From assembly GCF_014652635.1 (NCBI RefSeq), contig NZ_BMZE01000004.1, forward strand, positions 248,001 to 312,000: DNA of 64,000 nt. The letters are read 5' to 3'. The translations under genes were made by a program, and so were the position numbers. Shown in pieces: positions 8,506 through 15,965 of the stretch. How positions within the stretch are numbered: position 1 is the stretch's first letter; every line of letters starts with the position of its first letter. The notes beneath the pieces are model-generated. The model did not search any database. It worked only from the letters and a program-made list of their open reading frames with translations, and had not been told where the DNA came from. This stretch comes from Devosia pacifica. GTDB taxonomy: Bacteria > Pseudomonadota > Alphaproteobacteria > Rhizobiales > Devosiaceae.

Positions 8506-9789
8506 TCAGGAGTTGGTCTGAGCAGCTTCGATAGCCAGGTTGACGTCCTGCTCGATACGTTCGAGCGCTGCGTCGACGCTGAGCTCGTTGTTGAGCACCT
8601 GGCTGATGCGGGTGGTCAGCGAGTTCATCATCGCACGCTGATAACGCCAGCCCTGGAAGCGATAGGCAGCATCCGCCATCTTCGGGATCTGGGCGGAGAA
8701 CACCGCAAGCGCATCCTGAGTGTTCTCGGAAGCGCTCGGGTAGTCGACGCCGTTCTCGATCTGGGAGGCAGCGGACGGAATCTCGACTTCCTGGGAGATG
8801 TAGAAGTCGAGGTTCTCCGGCTGAGCGAAGAAGTTGATCAGCTCGCCGACCAGCTCCGGATGATCGGTATGGGAGAATCCGACCATGGCGCCGCCGCCGG
8901 GCATGACTGTGCAGGACGAGGGCCCACACGGTGCTGGCACAACTGCCCAATCGAACAGGTCGCCAACTTCGGTGTCCATCTGCGCCAGCGTCCAGGAGCC
9001 ACCGAAATAAAGGACGACGTTGGCGTTCAGGAAGTCCGAGAACAGCTCGCGGTGAGTCGAGCCGCCGACAGCGCCCCAAAGGTCCATCGGCATCGTGCCA
9101 TTCTCGTGCCATTCGACAAATTGTTCGATGGCAGCGCGAAGCCCGTCATCGACAACCGGGTTGCCTTCCTCGTCAACCAGTTCTGCGCCGTAGCTGATCG
9201 CAAGGCTGGCGAAACGGTGGCCCGAACGGTCCATCTCCATCGGGAAGTCAGTGCCGGTGGCCTCAGCAACCTGGCGTGTCGCTTCAGCCCATTCCTGCCA
9301 GGTTGCGCCTTCCTCGGGGACTTCGACGCCTGCCTGCTCGAACAGGGTCAGGTTCACGTAGGCGCCGTTCACAGTAAGCGTTGTGGGCATGCCGTAAATG
9401 GCACTGCTTTCTGTGTCTCCGCCGCGCAACCATTGCAGGGTCTGGCCCCACTCCTGCTCGAAATAATCAGCGTCCACATAGTCGGTAATGTCTTCATAGA
9501 ACGGGCTGAGCCCGCCCAGATCAGTGATGATGGCAATGTCCGGACCTTCGCCGGCCTGCAGCTGAACCGGCAGGCTTTCGACGATGGTTTGGTAGCTGAC
9601 TTCTTCGATCACGACGTCGACGCCGGGATGCTCTTCTTCGAACGTCGCCGCCATCTCCTCGAACAGGGTGCCGCCAGTGCCGGTATCGCCGACCAGCATG
9701 CGAATTTCCTGCCCGATCGCGCCTGTCGCCGGCAACGCCGCCAACACGAGTGCCAGGGCAGTGGTCGTCTTCATCGATGCAAGTTTCAT
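8506..9789 (-). CDS. Carbohydrate ABC transporter substrate-binding protein
   Basis: A 427-residue periplasmic solute-binding protein (extracellular family 1). The start at 9789 gives a normal signal peptide (MKLASMKTTTALALVLAALP, cleavage near ATG-AIGQ) and has a GGAGGAGGA ribosome binding site a few bases upstream; the longer frame from 9834 would add 15 residues without a signal function. Typical features include EEMAATFEEEHPGV near the N-terminus and a GGSWTL motif. It is the first gene of the minus-strand importer-uxuA operon, and its promoter lies in 9790..10065, where FadR-type operators are found. Ligand specificity cannot be read directly; a sugar-acid or glycoside substrate is inferred from the operon. 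Confidence 0.92.
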   Translation of the reverse strand: MKLASMKTTTALALVLAALPATGAIGQEIRMLVGDTGTGGTLFEEMAATFEEEHPGVDVVIEEVSYQTIVESLPVQLQAGEGPDIAIITDLGGLSPFYEDITDYVDADYFEQEWGQTLQWLRGGDTESSAIYGMPTTLTVNGAYVNLTLFEQAGVEVPEEGATWQEWAEATRQVAEATGTDFPMEMDRSGHRFASLAISYGAELVDEEGNPVVDDGLRAAIEQFVEWHENGTMPMDLWGAVGGSTHRELFSDFLNANVVLYFGGSWTLAQMDTEVGDLFDWAVVPAPCGPSSCTVMPGGGAMVGFSHTDHPELVGELINFFAQPENLDFYISQEVEIPSAASQIENGVDYPSASENTQDALAVFSAQIPKMADAAYRFQGWRYQRAMMNSLTTRISQVLNNELSVDAALERIEQDVNLAIEAAQTNS

Positions 9790-9854
9790 CCGAGTCCTCC
9801 TCCACTTGAATGCTTGTGAGGTCACACTAGGCATTCCTCGCGCAAACCGTCTTC

Positions 9855-9865
9855 TGGTAAGACCA
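9855..9865. promoter_or_regulatory. FadR/GntR-type operator, copy 1
   Basis: TGGTAAGACCA is an inverted repeat TGGT-AAG-ACCA. It lies about 66 nt upstream of the binding-protein start on the minus strand. A second identical copy is centred 25 bp away. Confidence 0.6.
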
Positions 9866-9879
9866 AAATGTCAAGCGTT

Positions 9880-9890
9880 TGGTAAGACCA
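9880..9890. promoter_or_regulatory. FadR/GntR-type operator, copy 2
   Basis: An exact second copy of TGGTAAGACCA. The 25-bp spacing suggests paired dimer binding on the promoter that serves the ABC importer and uxuA. Confidence 0.6.
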
Positions 9891-10065
9891 AAGTTTCAGA
9901 GATCTCGTAAATAACGGAAAGATCATGATATTCTGACACGAGGGAATTGGACCAAAGCGCGAATTGGTCAGCCAATGGCTTGACATTGGCATGATCAAGG
10001 GGTTTGTGATGGGCCGAAATTCGGACCGGAAGCGGTCTGTCTGCGCTCAAGAGGAGACATCTCGT

Positions 10066-11073
10066 ATGCTCAGATTTGCAGTGGTTGGCATCGACCACGG
10101 TCACATCTTCGATCACATCAAGGGACTGACACGCGCGGGTGCCGAGTTTGTCGGCTTCTGTCCGAAATCATCTGTGCCCGCCCTGGTGGAAAAAGTCGCC
10201 GAGGCTTACCCCGATGCACCACAGATCCCGCGCGAGCAGTTGTTCGCCGATGAGAGCATCGATGTTATCTGCACCGCTGCAATTCCACGGGATCGGGCCG
10301 GTATCGCCATTGAGGCGATGCGCGCCGGAAAGGACGTGATCACCGACAAGCCCGGCGTCACGACTTTCCAGCAACTTGAAGACATCAAGAAGACTGTTGC
10401 CGAGACCGGCAAGATATTCTCGATCTGCTTCACCGAGCGCCTATGCGTCCGCTCTGCCGTGAAAGCCGGCAAGCTCGTCAAGGATGGTGCTATCGGCAAG
10501 GTGGTACAGACCATGGGTATGGGGCCGCACCGCCTTGGCGGCACGCGCCCGGACTGGTTCTGGGAGTTCGATGCTTTCGGCGGCATCATCGTCGATATCG
10601 CATCGCATCAGATAGACCAGTTCCTGTTCTATACCGGCTCGACCTCCGGTGAAGTCGTGGCCTCCTCGGTCGGCAACTTTGCCTCGCCCGAAAAGACCGA
10701 GTTCCAGGATTTCGGTGAAGTCATGCTGCGCAGTGACAAGGGCTCCGGCTATGTCCGCGTCGATTGGTTCACGCCCGACGGCCTGCCCACCTGGGGCGAT
10801 GGCCGTCTCACCATCCTCGGGACCGAAGGCTATATCGAGCTGCGCAAATACGTCGACATCGCTGGCCGCGAGGGCAAGGATCACCTGTTCCTCGTGAACA
10901 AGGACGGCGTCGAGTACATCGATTGCTCGGATGAGACGCTTGAGTACTTCACTCAGTTCATCGCTGACGTGCGCGATCGCACAGAGACGGCGATGAGCCA
11001 GGAACACGTCTACGAAGTGTGCAGGCTCTCGCTGGAAGCGCAAACGAACGCCAGCAATCTGACAAGTCGCTAA
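10066..11073 (+). CDS. Gfo/Idh/MocA family oxidoreductase (atypical nucleotide motif)
   Basis: A 335-residue NAD(P)-dependent oxidoreductase homologue. The ATG at 10066 is chosen because GAGGAGA lies 9 nt upstream and the Rossmann strand starts at once (MLRFAVVGIDHGHI); the frame upstream has no Rossmann content. The glycine motif is G-I-D-H-G-H instead of G-x-G-x-x-G, and the usual EKP is DKPG (about residue 100). The second half has the expected C-terminal sheet domain (GGIIVDIASHQIDQFL). It lies 18 nt before a second Gfo/Idh/MocA gene and is divergent from the importer. It probably oxidises or epimerises the imported sugar or a derivative. The substrate is unknown. Confidence 0.8.
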   Translation: MLRFAVVGIDHGHIFDHIKGLTRAGAEFVGFCPKSSVPALVEKVAEAYPDAPQIPREQLFADESIDVICTAAIPRDRAGIAIEAMRAGKDVITDKPGVTTFQQLEDIKKTVAETGKIFSICFTERLCVRSAVKAGKLVKDGAIGKVVQTMGMGPHRLGGTRPDWFWEFDAFGGIIVDIASHQIDQFLFYTGSTSGEVVASSVGNFASPEKTEFQDFGEVMLRSDKGSGYVRVDWFTPDGLPTWGDGRLTILGTEGYIELRKYVDIAGREGKDHLFLVNKDGVEYIDCSDETLEYFTQFIADVRDRTETAMSQEHVYEVCRLSLEAQTNASNLTSR

Positions 11074-11091
11074 GCGGACAAGGAAAGACCA

Positions 11092-12156
11092 ATGACGGAA
11101 AAGCTCAGGGTCGGCATCGTCGGAGCGGGCATCGCCCAGCGCCACCTGACCGGCTACAAGTGGAACTCGGAACTGTTCGATGTGAAGGTCTTGTGCTCGC
11201 TCGATGAAGAGCGCGGCAAGCCGGCCTGCGAGGAGTTCGGAATCCCCGAATACACCCAGGATATCGAGACCCTCTTTGCCCGGGACGATCTCGACATCAT
11301 CGATGTCTGCACCCCACCGGATTCGCACTTCGAGTTCTCCAAGCGCGCCATCGAAGCCGGCAAGCACGTCATCTGCGAAAAGCCGCTATTCGGCTCGATC
11401 GCCGAGGTCGACGAGATGATGGAGATCGTTTCGAAGACCGATCGCAAATTCATGCCGATCTTCCAGTACCGCTATGGCACTGGCCTTCAGAAACTGAAGC
11501 GCCTGATCGAACTCGGTCTCACCGGCAAGCCGTTCCTGACCACCATCGAGACCCATTGGTGGCGCGGCCCGGATTATTACGCGGTGCCGTGGCGCGGCAA
11601 ATGGGCGACCGAACTGGGCGGCGGGCTGCTTGGCCACGCCATCCATGCCCACGACATGCTGAACTACGTGCACGGCGCTTGCGCCGAGGTGTTCTCGCAT
11701 GGCGCGACCCTAGTCAACGACATCGAAGTCGAGGACACCTCGACACTATCCGTGCGTATGAAGAACGGCTCGCTGGCTGCATTGTCGATGACGCTCGGTT
11801 CGCGCAAGGAAATCTCGCGGTTGCGCTTCTGCTTCCATGATCTCGTCGCCGAGAGCATTCTCGAGCCCTACACCATGGGCCGTGACCCGTGGACGTTCAC
11901 TGCCGGCACACCCGAGCATCAGGCGAAAATTGACGCCGCGCTTGCCGACTACGAAGTCAAGGAAGACGGCTATACCCGTCAGTTCGAGCTGTTCCACGCC
12001 GCGATCACCGGCAACACCGAACCGCCGGTGACCTTGCAGGACGCCCGCAATTCGCTGGAGCTGGTGACGGCTGCTTACCACTCACAGCGCACCGGTGAAC
12101 GGACGCCGCTGCCAATTCAGGCGCAGCACCCGCTATACCGGTCCTGGCTCCCGTAG
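11092..12156 (+). CDS. Gfo/Idh/MocA family oxidoreductase
   Basis: A 354-residue enzyme with a canonical Rossmann motif (VGIVGAGIAQRH) and the catalytic Lys in CEKPLFG (about residue 97). The C-terminal substrate domain contains HWWRGPDYYAVPWRGKW and GGGLLGHAIHAHDML, with histidines typical of the active site. It follows the first oxidoreductase in the same operon and is 10 nt upstream of the GntR gene. Two paired Gfo/Idh/MocA enzymes often carry out consecutive oxidations or redox-neutral epimerisations of sugars or inositols. Which sugar is used here cannot be read from sequence. Confidence 0.88.
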   Translation: MTEKLRVGIVGAGIAQRHLTGYKWNSELFDVKVLCSLDEERGKPACEEFGIPEYTQDIETLFARDDLDIIDVCTPPDSHFEFSKRAIEAGKHVICEKPLFGSIAEVDEMMEIVSKTDRKFMPIFQYRYGTGLQKLKRLIELGLTGKPFLTTIETHWWRGPDYYAVPWRGKWATELGGGLLGHAIHAHDMLNYVHGACAEVFSHGATLVNDIEVEDTSTLSVRMKNGSLAALSMTLGSRKEISRLRFCFHDLVAESILEPYTMGRDPWTFTAGTPEHQAKIDAALADYEVKEDGYTRQFELFHAAITGNTEPPVTLQDARNSLELVTAAYHSQRTGERTPLPIQAQHPLYRSWLP

Positions 12157-12166
12157 GCTCGGTACC

Positions 12167-12928
12167 ATGCAAAGCGAGAGGCCAGCCCGGCCACAAGGGG
12201 AGCGGCTCTACCAGGCCGTTGCCCGCCGGATTGCCCGGCTGATCGAGACCCACGCCGGTGACAAGAGCTGGCGGATGCCATCCGAGCGTGAGCTGGCAGA
12301 GGAACTCGAGGTCAGCCGGCCCGTCATCCGAGAGGCGGTGATCGCGCTTGAAATGCGCGGCGTCGTCGAAGTCCGTGGCCGGGCTGGTATTGTCGTTTTG
12401 CCTTCGCGTGCCGCGCAGGTGAATTTCGATCTTGCCGAGTCCGATATCGGTCCCGGCCCGTTCGAATTGCTCGAGGCGCGGCTGGCAATCGAATCGAGTG
12501 CCGCCAGCCTCGCGGCCGAACGCGCCACCAGCTACGACATCATGGTGCTTGAAGAGTGCATCGCCCAGATGGAGCAGGAGACGAATGTCGTGCTGCTGCA
12601 GGAAAAGGGCGATCGCGATTTTCACATGACGATCGCGCGCATGACCAACAACGCCATCATCGTCTCGATGATCGAAACGCTGTGGGCTCAGCGTGACGAG
12701 TCGGTGATGTGGAAGAAACTGCACGAACACATCCACGCCGAGAACGTCCGGCCGCTCTGGATCGGCGACCATCACTCGATCGTCTCTGCGCTGCGCATGC
12801 GTCATCCGGATGCTGCCTACAAGGCCATGGCTCGCCACATTCGCAACGTCATCAATGAACTGCTCGAGGCCGACGAGCGCGGACGCTTCGCCCCGGAAGA
12901 GACCGAAGAGCAATCATCGCGCGGTTGA
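12167..12928 (+). CDS. FadR-family GntR transcriptional regulator
   Basis: A 253-residue repressor or activator. The start at 12167 (MQSERPARPQ) places the winged HTH at about residues 12-75 (LYQAVARRIARLI, MPSERELAEELEVSRPVIREA, MRGVVEVRGRAG). An all-helical FCD effector domain follows, with metal-ligand residues typical of the family (D...H, with further His near EHIHAE and HHSIV). It is the last gene of the oxidoreductase operon. FadR-subfamily proteins bind TGGT-N3-ACCA sites, and two such sites lie in the divergent region upstream (9855-9890), so it is the likely regulator of both directions. The effector is probably a sugar-acid intermediate. Confidence 0.9.
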   Translation: MQSERPARPQGERLYQAVARRIARLIETHAGDKSWRMPSERELAEELEVSRPVIREAVIALEMRGVVEVRGRAGIVVLPSRAAQVNFDLAESDIGPGPFELLEARLAIESSAASLAAERATSYDIMVLEECIAQMEQETNVVLLQEKGDRDFHMTIARMTNNAIIVSMIETLWAQRDESVMWKKLHEHIHAENVRPLWIGDHHSIVSALRMRHPDAAYKAMARHIRNVINELLEADERGRFAPEETEEQSSRG

Positions 12929-13115
12929 ACTTCGCGTCGATTATCGATTCTGTTTCAGCCGTTTGGCTCAGTTGCCGGACTCAGTTTGTCAGCCGATTTT
13001 GTGGCCTTCCCGCCACGTTCTGTCGCTGACCGGCATGCGCCGCTGAGCCGAAGATTGCGCTCGATAGCGCCACTGGCCATAGTCTCTTCCACACGAAGGC
13101 CTGAGGGAGACCACC
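12929..13115 (+). other. Intergenic region without a recognised gene
   Basis: About 190 nt after the GntR gene with no convincing ORF or terminator. A promoter for the downstream exporter should lie here, but I found no clear -35/-10 pair. Confidence 0.4.
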
Positions 13116-13232
13116 ATGAAAACCAAGCTGTCCATCACGAAAGGAGACACATCCCACAAGGACACATTGATTCATGGACGTTCGAGTTCCGCCCTCCAAC
13201 GCTGCCAAAGCGCGCCTGCACGAGACCTCTAG
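13116..13232 (+). CDS. Possible 38-residue leader peptide upstream of ABC exporter
   Basis: A short frame beginning MKTKLSITKGDTSHKD with a strong ribosome binding site (GAGGGAGACCACC directly before the ATG). It runs past the exporter start at 13174 and ends at 13232 in a different frame. The good ribosome binding site and overlap would allow translational coupling to the exporter gene, whose own start has a weaker upstream signal. It could also be chance; no homologue is recognised. Confidence 0.3.
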   Translation: MKTKLSITKGDTSHKDTLIHGRSSSALQRCQSAPARDL

Positions 13233-14991
13233 CCAGTTAGGTGCCTCTCCGCACCAGCAAAGCCGCTGGCGAAAATTCCTGAGCTATTATCGCCCGCATC
13301 TGCCGCTTCTGGTGGCGGATCTGCTCTGCGCGATTCTGGTCGCCGCCACCGCCGTCGCGCTGCCGCTCTGCGCAAATTACCTGACAACGCACCTCGCGTC
13401 TCTCGCGGAAGGTCGCGAGGCCATTGAGCTGATTCTGGCGATGGGCGCAGTCATGCTGCTCATCCTCGCAATACAGGTCGTCGCCATCTACTTCGTCGAT
13501 TATCGCGGCCATGTCATGGGCGCGCGGATCGAAGCCGCGGTTCGTCAGGAGCTCTTCGAGCACTGTCAGAAGCTCTCCTTCAGCTTTTATGACCGGCAGC
13601 GCACCGGCCAGCTGATGAGCCGCATCACCGACGATTCCCTCTGGCTCGGCGAGCTGTTTCACCATGGCCCGGAGGATCTGGCGATCGGGCTGCTGAAATA
13701 TCTCGGTGCGCTCGCTGTGCTGATCTACATCGATCCGCTTCTGGCTGGTCTCATTGCGCTTTTGACTCCGCCCGCAGTGCTTTACGCGCTGCACTTCAAC
13801 CGCCGTATGGGGCTGGCGCTCGATCGTAGCAAGCAGGAGATCGCCGCGGTCAACGAGCGCGTCGAAGACTCCCTGTCCGGCATCCGCGTGGTGCAATCCT
13901 TCGGCAATGAGACGCTGGAACGGGATCGTTTCGTTGATCACAACCAGCGCTTTCTCGATAGCCGCGCCGATGGGTATCGCAGCGAGGCCTGGTTCTCCGT
14001 CGGCACGGAAACCTTCGCGCAGCTGATCACCATCCTCGTCATCGTCGCCGGGGCCTGGCGCATTACGTCCGGCGCACTAACCGTACCGGAGATGCTGACG
14101 TTCCTGCTCTGTGTCGCTGTGCTGGTAGACCCGGTTCAGCGCCTCGCCAATTTCGTCAGGCTCTGGCAGGAAGGCTATACTGGCTTCAAGCGCGCCATGG
14201 ATCTGCTTGAGATCGGCCCCGAAATTGTCGATCGCCCGAACGCGGTCGATATGCCTGAACCCAAGGGGCACATAAAATTTGAGGATGTGTCCTTCGGCTA
14301 TACGCAGGATGCGCCGGTGCTGCACCATCTAGGTCTCGAAGTGAAAGCCGGCGAATTTGTCGCGCTCGTTGGCCCGTCAGGTGTGGGCAAGAGTACGCTG
14401 TGTGCGCTTATCCCGCGGTTTTACGACGTGAGCACTGGCGCGATCCTCATTGACGGCACCGATATCCGCGATGTCACCCTGTCGTCACTGCGCCGTCACG
14501 TTGGCCTCGTTCAGCAGGACGTCTATCTGTTCTCGGGCACCGTGGCGGAAAACCTGCGCTATGGCAGGCCGGATGCCAGTCACGAGGACATTGTCGCCGC
14601 TGCACGAGCGGCCAACGCCCACGCGTTCATATCGGCTCTGCCGCTGGGCTACGATACGGACATTGGCCAGCGTGGCGTCAGGTTGTCGGGCGGTCAGAAG
14701 CAACGGCTGACGATTGCCCGCGCTTTCCTGAAAAATCCGCCAATTCTGATCTTCGACGAGGCCACCAGCGCCCTCGATAACGAGAGCGAACGTGCTGTCC
14801 AACAGGCTCTCCTTAGCCTGGCGAAAGGCCGCACCACCATCGTCATCGCTCATCGGCTGTCGACCGTTCGTCACGCTGATCGCATCGTTGTGCTGACAGG
14901 CGACGGCATAGCGGAGGAGGGGACGCATGATCAGCTGATGGCGGGCAATGGGGTTTATGCCGGGCTGCACACGGTTCAGGCCAGTATCTGA
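13174..14991 (+). CDS. ABC exporter, fused permease/ATPase (MsbA-like half-transporter)
   Basis: A 605-residue type IV exporter half-unit. A six-helix membrane domain spans about residues 35-330, followed by a nucleotide-binding domain with Walker A (GPSGVGKST), signature LSGGQKQRL, Walker B (ILIFDEATSALD) and H loop (VIAHRLST). The coupling-helix region and the FYDRQRTGQLMSRITDD motif are typical of MsbA/lipid or drug exporters, which work as homodimers. It precedes the NdmCDE-like genes by about 100 nt on the same strand and could be co-transcribed with them. The substrate is unknown; lipid A transport is only one possibility. Confidence 0.9.
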   Translation: MDVRVPPSNAAKARLHETSSQLGASPHQQSRWRKFLSYYRPHLPLLVADLLCAILVAATAVALPLCANYLTTHLASLAEGREAIELILAMGAVMLLILAIQVVAIYFVDYRGHVMGARIEAAVRQELFEHCQKLSFSFYDRQRTGQLMSRITDDSLWLGELFHHGPEDLAIGLLKYLGALAVLIYIDPLLAGLIALLTPPAVLYALHFNRRMGLALDRSKQEIAAVNERVEDSLSGIRVVQSFGNETLERDRFVDHNQRFLDSRADGYRSEAWFSVGTETFAQLITILVIVAGAWRITSGALTVPEMLTFLLCVAVLVDPVQRLANFVRLWQEGYTGFKRAMDLLEIGPEIVDRPNAVDMPEPKGHIKFEDVSFGYTQDAPVLHHLGLEVKAGEFVALVGPSGVGKSTLCALIPRFYDVSTGAILIDGTDIRDVTLSSLRRHVGLVQQDVYLFSGTVAENLRYGRPDASHEDIVAAARAANAHAFISALPLGYDTDIGQRGVRLSGGQKQRLTIARAFLKNPPILIFDEATSALDNESERAVQQALLSLAKGRTTIVIAHRLSTVRHADRIVVLTGDGIAEEGTHDQLMAGNGVYAGLHTVQASI

Positions 14992-15095
14992 GCGTCGCGC
15001 GACGGGCAGCTTTGGCGGTCCGTCCCGCGCCTTTCGATTGTCAGCCCCCTTCGTCATCCCTATGGTCGTTGCAAGTGGAAATTCGGGTACTGCAG

Positions 15096-15965
15096 ATGAA
15101 CCGCCCCAATCCCTATCTCAACGATCATTGGCACGTAGTCGCCGGCAATGAAGCGGTGGCCTCCGGCCAGCCGTTCCGCACAGTGCTGTTCGATGTGCCG
15201 ATCATCATTCAACGTCTGGCTGACGGCCTGCGCGTCACTGCAGCATTAGCGCCGGAAAAGCCGCTGCCGGTTCTTGAGCGATACGGCTTCATCTGGACCA
15301 GCCTTGGCACCCCTATGCCGCTGTTCGAAATTCCGGAATACGACGAAGCTGACCGGCGCAACATGAATGCCGGCTCGCTCGGCGTCGCCGTATCCGCCCC
15401 ACGCGCCATCGAGAATTTCCTCGATATGGGGCACTTCCCTTATGTCCACACCGATATCCTGGGGGCTGAGCCGCACACCGAGGTGAAGGAATACGATGTC
15501 GAAGTTTCCGCCGAGCGCGGCGAGGTTCTCGCGACTCGCTGCCGGTTTTTTCAACCCCGCGCCGCGACCTCATCTGCCGGTGGGCAGGAAGTGGAGTACG
15601 TCTACCGCGTGCCGCATCCGTATTGCTCAGTGCTATACAAATCCTGCCCCTCGGATGAAAACCGCCGGGATGTCATCGCCATCTTCTGCCAGCCGGTCGG
15701 CGAGGAGCGGATCGTCGCGCACATGCTGCAGTCGCTGATCGACGATGTCAGCACCATCACCGATATGCGCCGCTTCCAGCAGACCATTTTTGGGCAGGAC
15801 AAGCCGATCCTTGAAAATCAGTATCCCAAGAAACTGCCGCTCGATCCGCGTGCCGAAACCCCCATCCGCGCCGACAAGTCGGCTATTGCCTATCGCCGCT
15901 GGCTCAGCCAGATGGGCGTCAATTACGGTGTCATACCGCTAGTGCCTAGAGTCGCCGATGTCTGA
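15096..15965 (+). CDS. Rieske-less ring-hydroxylating oxygenase catalytic subunit (NdmC-like)
   Basis: A 289-residue protein with the catalytic domain of Rieske non-haem iron oxygenases: N107, D110, H113 and H118 form the N-x-x-D-x-x-H-x4-H mononuclear iron and bridging motif, and the third iron ligand is expected in the ITDMRRFQQTIFGQDKPILE helix. The N-terminal 70 residues keep the scaffold strands of a Rieske domain (NDHWHVVAG and RYGFIWTSLG), but the cluster-binding lobe with C-x-H and C-x2-H is missing. The [2Fe-2S] Rieske domain is on the next gene, which overlaps by 8 nt. This split is that of NdmC in the caffeine/7-methylxanthine N-demethylase NdmCDE. The substrate is unknown, and an N- or O-demethylation is likely. 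The start at 15096 is the first ATG fitting the fold. Confidence 0.85.
   Translation: MNRPNPYLNDHWHVVAGNEAVASGQPFRTVLFDVPIIIQRLADGLRVTAALAPEKPLPVLERYGFIWTSLGTPMPLFEIPEYDEADRRNMNAGSLGVAVSAPRAIENFLDMGHFPYVHTDILGAEPHTEVKEYDVEVSAERGEVLATRCRFFQPRAATSSAGGQEVEYVYRVPHPYCSVLYKSCPSDENRRDVIAIFCQPVGEERIVAHMLQSLIDDVSTITDMRRFQQTIFGQDKPILENQYPKKLPLDPRAETPIRADKSAIAYRRWLSQMGVNYGVIPLVPRVADV

Larger units (their letters stand above)
9790..10065. promoter_or_regulatory. Divergent promoter region of the sugar-acid locus
   Basis: This intergenic region separates the importer operon from the two oxidoreductase genes. It holds two identical TGGTAAGACCA palindromes (detailed in the next two entries), a TTGG-A-CCAA palindrome at 9947-9955, a TTGG-TCAG-CCAA inverted repeat at 9964-9975, and a TTGACA -35 candidate at 9980-9985 facing the plus-strand genes with a weak -10 near 10003-10010. 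The TGGT-N3-ACCA form is the classic FadR/GntR operator type, and a FadR-type regulator is encoded downstream at 12167..12928. Confidence 0.65.

Noticed and set aside
8467-9819. 450-residue open frame antisense to the solute-binding protein
   Set aside because: It mirrors the binding-protein gene, which has a signal peptide, ribosome binding site and operon context.
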